Of a stretch of 64,000 bases of DNA, positions 54,967 through 64,000 are shown one piece after another; within the stretch, counting starts at the first letter, position 1, and every line of letters starts with the position of its first letter. This stretch comes from Solenopsis invicta (taxonomy: Eukaryota > Arthropoda > Insecta > Hymenoptera > Formicidae). The notes beneath the pieces are model-generated. The model did not search any database and was not told where the DNA came from. It saw only the letters and a list, made by a program, of their open reading frames with translations. Made by a program: the position numbers and the translations under genes. The stretch covers positions 620,001 to 684,000 of the forward strand of contig NC_052668.1 in NCBI RefSeq assembly GCF_016802725.1, given 5' to 3'.

Positions 54967-57091
54967 ATGGGTTCGGAGTCATCAAAAGGTATGTATAATT
55001 ATTATATATTTAATTATATATATTTATTACAATTTTGTTTTATGTCAACAAAATGTTAACATAAATCATTATTGTAAAAATCATGTTAAGTAATATTACA
55101 CATATATGTACATGTATAATTAAATTTTTATGTGTAACTATAACTTAATTGTTAAAATTATATTTTATAATTTATGCATATATTTTTTCAGAACAAAAAT
55201 CCTTAGATGCGCTGGAGGAGACCTCGAATAAATCTAGCAAGGAGGAGGCCTGTAAAGACCAACTGGAAAGCACTGAAAAATATTATGATGCCGAGGAAAG
55301 GTATTGTATATATTGTATATTATAATGAACATAAGTAGGCTCATGTACACACATCACATTTTAATTCTAAGACTCAACTTGTAAAATTAAACGTATAACA
55401 GGCATTAAAATCATTTTTATATCTTCATTAAATCATTTGATACTTGTTTCAAACGTCAATTCATCCAACATATACATTACATTAACGCAAGAGTTAAAAA
55501 ATTATGACTTGGAGGTAGATTTGACAAAGTTAATTAGATCGAATGCGCATTATTCAATCTATTTTTATCTTCCTACCTTCCTCCATTGCGCATTTTACTT
55601 CTCTCAGACAAAATGTGCTTCGCTTTCTCATATCTACCTCCAAGTCATTATTTTTTAACTCTCACGTTAATGTAATGTATATGTTGGATGAATTGACGTT
55701 TGCAACAAGTATCAAATGATTGAATGAAGATATAAAAATGATTGTAATGCCTGTTGTACGTTTCATTTTACAAGTTAGGTTTTAGAGACCTGTATGCTGC
55801 ATGTTTTCTTTGGTTTTCGAAATTTGTAACTGGATTAATTAATAAGTAAGGTAAATACATTTTGAATCTTATTTATTAAAGTTAATATTGTTAAGTGTAA
55901 CTTTTGCAATATATATAGAGTGCGCTGAACTAGTTAAAATAATACATGGTATTAAATATGCTCGCTGTGTTATAAAATTTATGTTAATTGTAATTTAATA
56001 AAATGTGTGTTCATCTCGCTGCGTTGCCTGATATTGAATAATGTAAAAGGTATTCTCTCTTAAGATTAATAATTCATTTTTTAACACAGCGAGCATCTTT
56101 AATATCATGTATTATTTTATAACTAGTTCAGCGAACTGTATATACATTGTAAAAGTTACACATAACTGTATTAACTATAATTAATAGGATTCAAAATGTA
56201 ATCTTACCTTACTTACTAATTAATCCAGTTAAAAATTTCTGAAACCAGAAAGAACACGCAGCAGTAGAAGTATGTACAACTCATTTTTTTTTTAACTTAT
56301 TTTGTACTGATATCTTACGTTGTGTAGTGTTAAGCAAGCAATAAATTTTTTTTGTAAAAGTCATGATTTGAACATACAAGTAAGACAGTAAAGACTAAAT
56401 AAATATATATTTATATATAAATAAATATTTGTATTTTTTCTTAAATATTTATATATATACATATATATATAATAAAGATATAAATAAATATATATATATA
56501 TATATTTATTTATTTATATCTTTATTAATTCTTTACAATCTCGTAAGTTCAAATCCTTTTTTCACACACATTCTAAAACATTCATCTATATTTTTTAATT
56601 CTTCATTATAACTTTTTTAGACTAAATGAAAAAGAAAATAGCAATCCAAATGAGGACAAACAAAAAACCAGAGGTGGGGTGCAACGTCTCGAACGAGACG
56701 AAAAGTAAGAATATATATTTTTTAACAGTACATTTTTTTAACTGTATGCGTGTGTGTGTGTGTGTGTGTGTACATTTGAACTAAATGTAGACAAATTTGT
56801 TCGTTTATTATTTGTTTTATTTGTTACAGATACAGATGGTCCATAAGGCGCAAAATAATTTAAAAAAAAAAAGAAAGAAAGGAAAAAGGAGTAGGTGGAT
56901 TGAGAGGAGGAAAAGGATGGAGAGGAGGAAGAGGAGGAAGAGGACGCAGAGGAGGAAGAGGATGGAGAGGAGGAAGAGGAAGGAGCGGAGAAAGAGGATG
57001 GAGAGGTCCTCCTCCTAGTGAGGATGGAAAGTTCCCTCTTTCTAGAGGGAGGGCTCCCACCACTTGTCATTACAATTATTATTATTGTTAA
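54967..57091 (+). CDS. Small RGG-rich protein gene, four exons, unknown
   Basis: Exons 54967-54988, 55192-55300, 56621-56704 and from 56830, all with GT/AG and matching phase. The start is MGSESSK; exons 2-3 give a hydrophilic Glu/Lys/Asn-rich chain. In exon 4 the frame meets TAA at 56861-56863 after RWSIRRKII (82 residues). If that stop, beside an 11-A run, is an indel or error, the same frame continues through an RGG/RG-rich domain (WRGGRGGRGRRGGRGWRGG) to TAA after NYYYC at 57089-57091. AATAAA follows near 57096. RGG regions bind RNA. It could be a host gene or an accessory gene of a transposon; I do not recognise it. Confidence 0.42.
55366..55786. mobile_element. Foldback MITE 1 in intron 2 of the RGG gene
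   Basis: Roughly 170-bp arms in inverted orientation, from a CAACTTGTAAAA-type end to its inverse near 55775, around a short central segment. No ORF of note. Typical non-autonomous palindromic MITE. Exact ends are approximate. Confidence 0.7.
55803..56257. mobile_element. Foldback MITE 2 in intron 2 of the RGG gene
   Basis: Second, unrelated palindrome with arms of about 180-200 bp; ACTGGATTAATTAATAAGTA near the left end matches the inverse of 56211-56230 with one difference. No coding. Ends are approximate. Confidence 0.7.
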
Positions 57092-57161
57092 GAAATAATA
57101 AATTTTAATATTTTCTCATATATCCATATTTTATTATAGATCCATATTTTATAAATAAGAA

Positions 57162-57580
57162 ATTTATAGATAAGTTACAATCATTCATGCTCACGCGTAA
57201 TAATTACAAATTAAAAGATGATCTAAGTCAAAATTATATACAGTCGCACACCAATGACGAACAAGCTTTTTATAACTGTATACAAATTTGACAGATATTT
57301 TATAATTTGTAATTTTTACGCGTGACCATGAATGAGTGTAGCCGTTTCATTGCTGTAGCAACATTCAACTTATTTGTAATTTCACAAGATCGTGATGTGT
57401 GCGTTTGATAAATTGCAAGTGACATGTAAACTTTGTTATTCAAATTGACGGCTAAAGAAGACCAAGTGAAGTCGAAACGTTCCGTTAAAAGTATTTTTCA
57501 ATATTACGATAAATTATTGTTATTTTTATAAAAACAATTTGAACTCGTTTTGGCCTTTACTTATTTATTATAAATAAGAA
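57162..57580 (+). mobile_element. 419-bp insertion with 11-bp duplication, possible Penelope-like tail
   Basis: Flanked by an exact 11-bp repeat ATAAATAAGAA (57151-57161 and 57570-57580), the long, variable duplication expected of target-primed retroelements. It contains an inverted pair (ATCATTCATG...CACGCGTAA and its inverse near 57305-57340) and CTAAAGA-AGAC...GTC-GAAAC at about 57450-57480, a degenerate hammerhead core as carried by Penelope-like elements. No ORF. The class is tentative. Confidence 0.4.
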
Positions 57581-57800
57581 GATATATCAAATGTGCGTGT
57601 CAATTGTTAGCTGCTCATATAGAGCATTTCCAGGAGATGCCACGTGGAGGCCAATTGACACATAACGTGGAATTCTTTTACAAAAAAGATGGTATTAAAA
57701 TATTAAATTTAGTAAGAAGCTCTAACGAAATATATTAAAAGAAAAGACAAATAAAATAATTTTATTTTAAAGAATTCCAAGTTAATTATCTCCCATATTA

Positions 57801-58232
57801 GTTCGATCCGCCATAAGGCCGCGAACTGCACTATATATAGTGCTTTTCTTAGATCGTTCCGCTTAAAAAGCCGCGATCTTTATACTCGAACCGCACTAAA
57901 TGCCGCGAGTCAATGTATACAATTTTTAAGATCGTTCCGCTCAAAAAGCCGCGATCTATATACCCGAACCGCACTAAATGCCGCGAGTCAATGTATACAA
58001 TTTTTAAGATCGTTCCGCTCAAAAAGCCGCGATCTTTATACCCGAACCGCACTAAATGCCGCGAGTCAATGTATACAATTTTTAAGATCGTTCCGCTCAA
58101 AAAGCCGCGATCTTTATACCCGAACCGCATTAAATGCCGCGAGTCAATGTATACAATTTTTAAGATCGTTCCGCTCAAAAAGCCGCGAACTTTATACTCG
58201 AACCGCACTAAATGCCGCGAGTTAGTGTACAA
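57801..58232. repeat. Hairpin array: 78-bp tandem units, two hairpins each
   Basis: Five or so 78-bp units (57850-58230) plus a leading hairpin at 57801-57826. Each unit has one hairpin with outer stem AGATCG/CGATCT and inner stem GCT/AGC, and one with outer stem ACTCG/CGAGT and inner stem GCA/TGC. The leading hairpin has GTTCG/CGAAC and GCC/GGC. All share an internal loop NNCC opposite CG. A 16-base palindrome GCACTATATATAGTGC (57828-57843) follows the first. Because 78 is divisible by 3, long spurious ORFs run on both strands. Confidence 0.85.
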
Positions 58233-58432
58233 TTAATACATCAGAGTCTGATTAATTTTTGTGGATGTTTGACAGTGTGAGTTGATAATCTTCGACGGAA
58301 GTCGATGCAGTCTTGTTGAGATAATGACACTGTAAGAGAAGCATAGCGGTATCTGTCTGTTTCTTAAAAAGTTTCCGCAAATCGTTGACTAAATCGCCAA
58401 AAGTTGGTCCATGTTTTTTCTTGTTGCAAAAC

Positions 58433-61400
58433 TTATTTTGTTGTTGCAGAAATAATTTTTTTCATTTTTTTATTTTTCCTCCTTTCATCAATTTTTAAGT
58501 ATTGCTTCTTATTTATTTCGCGAACTCGTATGTAAGTGCGAGTTCGCACTAAACACTGCAATACTTCTTCTGGGATGCAATCGAAATATTCCTTATCTTT
58601 TTTAATAAGATTTATAACTTTTTGAATAACATAATCTTCTTTGCTAAAATGTTCTCCGTGAAAATTGTTGAAGCACTTTTCAGCAATTTTACTTATAGTC
58701 AGCAATTCATCCGACGGATGACTGAGGTAGCCTTTGGATACACTTTGAATCCAATTTCTGCTGTCATCATTTGTGGTCCATTTTTGTAAATTTGGATATT
58801 TCGTTCTATATCGATGAGCCACGTATCCAGCGACATATTCCAATCCGGCTTCTTGCACAATATCACTTGTCGTGCTTTCAGAATATAATCTGCATAAATC
58901 CGTATTATCTGACGTTTCATTAAATATAAACAGATCATTATCATGATAATTCATGTCATCCATGTTTTCTTCTACATTATGTGCAGAATCCTCTTGTAGC
59001 TCTTCTGGTGAAATATTTATAATATTAGAAAATAATTCTTTTGTTAGAATTATTTCGTTCTGTGAGTAATCAACTTCTGAAATATTTTGAAATGTTGATA
59101 TTTGAAGTGATTTCCCTGATGACGTTGATGCAACTGGAGATGATGGTAATGGGGTGGACGTCACTGCTGTTGATGGAATATCTTTACTTGAAGGTGTTTC
59201 GTGAGTGGATGAAGACATACAGCTTGTATTAGCATCTTCCTCAGCATTGCGATTAACGGAAAACACAGCATGACTGTGTTTGCCTAGAATATACCATCTT
59301 AGGCGATACCTGAATTCGTATGCTGATGGATGATCTTTGCAAGAGCCCATAGCTCTTATGTAGGCAAAAAAGTTTTCCAGCACATCCTGCTGAAGACGTC
59401 TTGTCAGAATACATTGGAAATCTTGTTGAAATTTACTCTTGAGGTAATCGTACAACTTTCGAAGCGAAGCATTACTAATTAGAATGCCTTTTTGGAAAGG
59501 CATCAACGATTTTCTGGAACCAACTCTCAGTTTTTCTATATATAAATTCATTAATATTAGAACCATTTCTTGATTATCCAGGTTCACTCCATAGCCGTTT
59601 ACTCCTGCATGTGCACCATATTTGTTGTGCGAATTATGCACATCAAACCACTTATTTACAGTAGCAACAAAATCAGAAAATTTATCGTAATTAGGTACAT
59701 TAATAAGTCCATTATCACCGGCCTATTTAATCGCCTTTGCGACCGTATGAGACCAAATTTGCGCTGCTGGCTTAACAGCCTGTCTCAATGTATGGCGAGC
59801 ATCCAATATCCGCTGTGTTAAACGGGGCGCAACACGAAGATCACCAGAATTGCCGATGTTGATAATGGCTTGCAAAACTTCTGCTTTGAATGGTTTACTG
59901 CCATGCTCCAATAAAAAACCGTCGTCGATATACCAATTTCGCATTAGTTTCAACAGATGTGGAACATCAGCAAAGACAAATATTTTGCCATTTTTCAATA
60001 ATGGATGTTCGAAAAAATGAGTGTCTGGAGTAATTTGTAACTCTGTCCACACTCGTCTATTTGCCATGTCACAGGTACTTGCTACCACTTCATATCCAGC
60101 ATCATACAAACGACATACAGCTTCCATTAAAATATCTTTCGTCATTTGTTGATCGTATTTGTAATAAATAGGCTGCTTCCAGTTCTCGAATAAACCACGA
60201 GCCATAATCACTTGAACTTTTCCACAAGGACCAACCAATTTTTCTAGTTTTGAATCGAACTGGCCTTCGGAACTTAGAGCCATTTCATCAAAAGTGATTA
60301 CTGTTATTTTCTGGAACGATGAAAATGTTTTTCCTTTTTCTCGCATTACTGCAAGAACATCAGATAAAAATCCTTCTCGGACATCAAATGTCTTTAAAGC
60401 CCATTTTCTCAATGAAGAAAGCGACGGTAATGGGTAATTGAGTGTAAGCTGGAAATATCTGTATGCTTTTGGACTGACACTTCGAAATGCAATTGCCGAA
60501 GCATAATCATCTATGGACCACTGAACCCATTTTCGATTTTCTAGGATGCATCTAATTTGTCCTTCTGTGAAATACCGCTGTAATATTTGTTTCATTTTGT
60601 TATCAAATGTCTCTTCTAAGTTATGTTTTTCGAGATCAGTTGTCACCAATTTCGCCTGAAGATCGTTAATGATAACCTCCATTTGGTTTTTCTCTTCTAC
60701 TACCTTTTGAATATGTTCATTTTTTTTAATTAATTGCAATCGTAAGGCTTGGCACTCTTTTTTAATGTCGTCCATTTCATCCAAATGATTACATCTAGAT
60801 TGTAGATGAAATTCATTGACAGATCGATGATATTCCAACATAGCTTTCATTGACTGATTGCAGGCTTGGGTGGTAACTAGTACAACAGTTACAAGTTAAA
60901 CAATGAGTTAAAAAGTTAACAACTTTTAACTTAATAAAGTTAATTTCAAATGCGTTAATTTTTAACTTTAAGTACTTATTTTTAAACATTTTCTTATGAA
61001 CTGTTTTCTATGTTAATTTTTTGTATTTGTATAAATGACAGTATAATACAACGGTAACATCGTCGGCACATGTAGTACGAATGCTTATTACAGGTGCGTT
61101 ACTGTACGTACAAATATTGTTTGAGGACTTACGAGGAAAGTTAATTAATCGTTTGGAAATATGCTCTTATTAAAATTAAATAATTACTTTAATAATAATA
61201 CATTTTTTTAATAGGATTATTTTATTGATATATCATATATCAGGTTATATTTTACATTATATACGTACAATCATATTTATAATAATGTCATCATCAAATG
61301 TAAAAATTTAAAAAGAAGATACATACGTATTTAAAGAACGAGAGGTTGATAACGAGCGGTTATGGTGTCCACAAATTACCTTGATACGGATTACCTTTAA

Positions 61401-63955
61401 ATTACCTTACATTACTGAAGATAACTCTATACAAGGTTTTTTCATACTAACAGCAATATCCAATGAAATATAAATATTTAACCTTTGTAAAGTTAATATT
61501 TAATAAATATTAATAGGTATTTAAAAAAAAAAAATTAAAACAAAACACCTATAACAATACAGACTCTTTCTAAAACTATATCACTTAATGTTTAATTAAA
61601 AATTGGGCGACTAATACAATTAAGTTTACATAAAAAATTTAATATTAGAAACAAATATCTTGAAACTTTTATGTAAATATAATGGAAAATTAATGAAACA
61701 TTAATTTATGTATGTACTTAAAAATGCTACAGATTATTGAGATTTGCCAAAAATTACATTGAATTACCCTAAATTTCGTTAGAATTGCCGCTGAATTACG
61801 TAGCTCTTGTACAGAAATTACCTACGTTATCAACCCCTTGATAAAAAACAATATTTCTTTTTTATTTTATATAAACTATATTTATAAATAAAACCAAAAA
61901 TTTATTTGAAAATTTATACTATAAGACTTTCGTTATTTAGAAAAATTAAATTTTAAAACATTACAATATTGTAATTGTATATAGATAATAATTTTCTACA
62001 TTAACTTTTATTTTTAACTTTAGTTATTTCAATATAAACGAAACTGTCACAAAGTTATTTTTTTATTCCTAAAACTGTTAACTTAACTAAATTAATTGTA
62101 TGTGTCATCAACTTTTATTATATTAAGTTAAAAAAATAAATTAACTTACCAAACTCTGGCTGATTGTACATCTCCTCATTTTTTCTGCATGTATAGGTAG
62201 TCTCAGTAATACTGTTGCAATTCTCCATCATGAATCTGAAAGAACATAATTTGTTTAAAGCACTAAACCATGCATTGACAATGTATCTTTTCTAAGTGTA
62301 CTTGTATACTAAACGTATAAGCATTCTATTTGTTTTTGTTAATAATATTACACTATTACAAAAAAAATACAAAAATAGTGAATTAACAGTTCTGTCATAA
62401 AAAATAAAAATATTTCAACAATTATCAAACATGTTTATAGTAAAATATATGTGAAGGGTCTTTATGCGTACCGTTGTTTACGAGTGCATGAAGGAGTGTC
62501 TTCCTCACTATGGCATTTTCTCGGTATTTTTCTTGCTGACATTTTCGAATCATTTGATACAGAAGCTGTAATCTGTTGTTTCTGGGTATAAATTGAGCTC
62601 ACAACATTGCGATAATGATGTGAATATTTTACTCTTTGTGATCTGTAACAAATAAAAAGTTATTTAACATTTGTAATAGCTAGACTCAGTGCAACATAAC
62701 AAAGAATTTAAATTTTACAAATTATAAACATACCTTCTTGGAAAGGTGTTATCGCATACATTCTCAAATGCAGCAGATGTGTGTTGTGGCGTTTCGAAAA
62801 TATTTCTTTTATCCAGCCATGATTTTCTGCAAAAACATAAAAAGATATTACTATCTGTCATCTGTATTATTTGATATTATTTTAAAACATTCGCATCATT
62901 TTGCGATTCTTACTTTCGATGACTTTTGGGTGTTTCAATATTTACACCAGTGTCCGATACATTGAGTGAATCAGGAGTACCATTTTCAGGATGTAATAAA
63001 TCTGCAATAACTCCATATTATTCTAAGTCATATTCATTTGTGTACTTCGGCTTGTGACTTGGATTTATAACTTACTCAATACTGGCAAGTCATCTGTTTG
63101 AAAAATTTGAGAAGTGCTGGCAGCTTCCTCATTATTGCTCGATCCTTCATCTGTGCTTCTATGGATGTTGATAGGAAATAAGAATTCTTGATGAATAACT
63201 TTTAAGTCCATACTAGGAGTTCTGAAAAATAGAAGTATCATTAATCGTACAATCCAGAAAATGTGACATTAAAAACAAGACATTAAAGAAACATAGTCTA
63301 CTCTTTTCCATATCTCAGGACTGAATTTGTAACAAACTTCTCTTTTTTTCTTCAAAATAAATAAAAGGAAAGATAAACCATGCATCTTTTACATTATTTA
63401 CTAATATATTTACTTATTCTTTGTCGGAGATAACTTTATGGTGGGAAATGCATGTGGCAAAAGGTGCCGTCTTGAATTTTTGCTCTTTCCCGACTTCTGC
63501 CTCTTTCCTACGTGGAATGATTCCTTGGTAAAGTGGTCTGAACATATCCTTGCTGAAAATGATTTTAATGGCAATTGAAAATTGAGATATTAATGAGTAT
63601 TTAATGTATTCACTGATTCAAATTAGGAGCGCAACAATCACACTTATTCATTACATTTAAAATATTTTCAATACTTTAGGGATTAATTGTTTAATTACTA
63701 CAATTAATGTTTTACTTCTAAAAATTAATATGTACAATTTAATATGACATTTCCAATTTAAAGTTTTATATAACATTTATAATTTTTATAACACCACTTA
63801 CCATATTTTATGTTAGAAGGTAATATAACCTCTCCAATTTTCCGAAGCCAGCCATCACGCATAATTTCGTTCTTCGGTAAACTGAAGAAACTTACTTCGG
63901 TTTTACTGCATTTTTCCTTGTTTAAACAAGATTTTACAATACACCGACGCACCAT
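58433..63955 (-). CDS. THAP-domain P-element transposase gene, eight exons, one in-frame TAG
   Basis: Minus-strand exons: 63955-63802, 63552-63414, 63221-63076, 63001-62914, 62826-62734, 62642-62472, 62235-62150 and 60864-58433. All have GT/AG and all phases match, giving 1,103 codons. Exons 1-2 encode a THAP zinc finger: RRCIVKSC (C-x4-C), DGWLRKI, ICSDHF (C..H) and the HAFPTIK box. Exon 8 has a coiled coil, then the P-type transposase core (WSIDDYASAIAFRSVS, TFDEMALSSEG, STCDMANRRVW, FVFADVPHLLKLMRN) and the C-terminal GLEYVAGYVAHRY region. The only lesion is TAG at 59723-59725 (codon 673). P transposases cut and paste DNA; THAP binds the ends. The right end of the element is not in the window. 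Confidence 0.85.
60865..62149 (-). other. Large AT-rich intron of the THAP gene
   Basis: 1,285-bp intron between exons 7 and 8. No ORF, no clear nested element. Confidence 0.6.
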
Positions 63956-64000
63956 CTTCACTAAATTTCATATAAAAGATCTCGAATCACGCGCTCCTCT

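Noticed and set aside
56738..57070. Minus-strand Ser/Pro-rich ORFs opposite the RGG exon
   Set aside because: Mirror translation of a purine-rich tract; no independent support.
57849..58236. 127- and 107-codon ORFs across the hairpin array
   Set aside because: The repeat unit is 78 bp, a multiple of three, so one open unit makes long ORFs on both strands.

Overview
The window is eukaryotic, and almost every interpretable base belongs to a transposable element. Spliced genes with GT/AG introns, THAP/P-type, hAT, mariner, CMC and Transib/RAG1-like DNA transposons, BEL/Pao and Ty3/Gypsy retrotransposons and a Polinton-like capsid relic point to an arthropod, most likely an insect; a hymenopteran such as an ant is my guess and is not proven here. 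I see no confident host gene. The most host-like model is the small RGG-rich gene at 54967-57091.

Left block (1-6534). Two decayed genes of a Polinton-like (Maverick-related) virus or element: a double jelly-roll capsid-like pseudogene (1-1097), then a hypothetical gene (1158-1449 and 6368-6534) split by a complete 4,913-bp Transib/RAG1-like transposon (1450-6362). That transposon has 35-bp terminal inverted repeats (TIRs) and a 5-bp CGACG target duplication (TSD).

Nested block (6535-54350). Gypsy-A (5' LTR 6535-6946) is cut into pieces by successive insertions, and most junctions can be closed to the base through TSDs. (1) A hAT element (8805-24629, TSD CTCTCATC) entered gag/pol and itself carries Gypsy-B (11837-21641, 1,864-bp LTRs) and a DD41D mariner (21701-24240, about 300-bp TIRs). 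(2) A CMC-type element (26335-32946, TSD TA) entered the RNase H region; it has a spliced Tnp2-like transposase and a divergent, spliced BEN-domain gene. (3) A BEL/Pao element (34224-54104, TSD AACGC) entered the integrase. Its 5' LTR holds a foldback element (34579-48035, TSD TCA, tRNA-like module in each arm), which holds Gypsy-C (35031-47032, minus), which holds Gypsy-D (38219-45120, TSD ATCT). That is five levels of nesting. Gypsy-D looks youngest: both LTRs are 1,081 bp, look identical by eye, and gag and pol are intact.

Right block (54351-64000). A four-exon RGG-rich gene with two foldback MITEs in its second intron, a short insertion with an 11-bp TSD and a degenerate hammerhead-like core, an array of 78-bp units that each encode two hairpins of one shared architecture, and an eight-exon THAP-domain P-element transposase gene on the minus strand with one in-frame TAG. 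The right end of that element is outside the window.

Main points from the hunt: three different Gypsy elements (B, C, D) carry in-frame consensus -1 frameshift heptamers at the gag-pol junction, two of them with a 7-nt spacer and a GC-rich hairpin; the hairpin array keeps its internal-loop bases while the stems covary; the CMC element pairs a transposase with a BEN-domain gene; the Transib-like transposase aligns with vertebrate RAG1 motifs.
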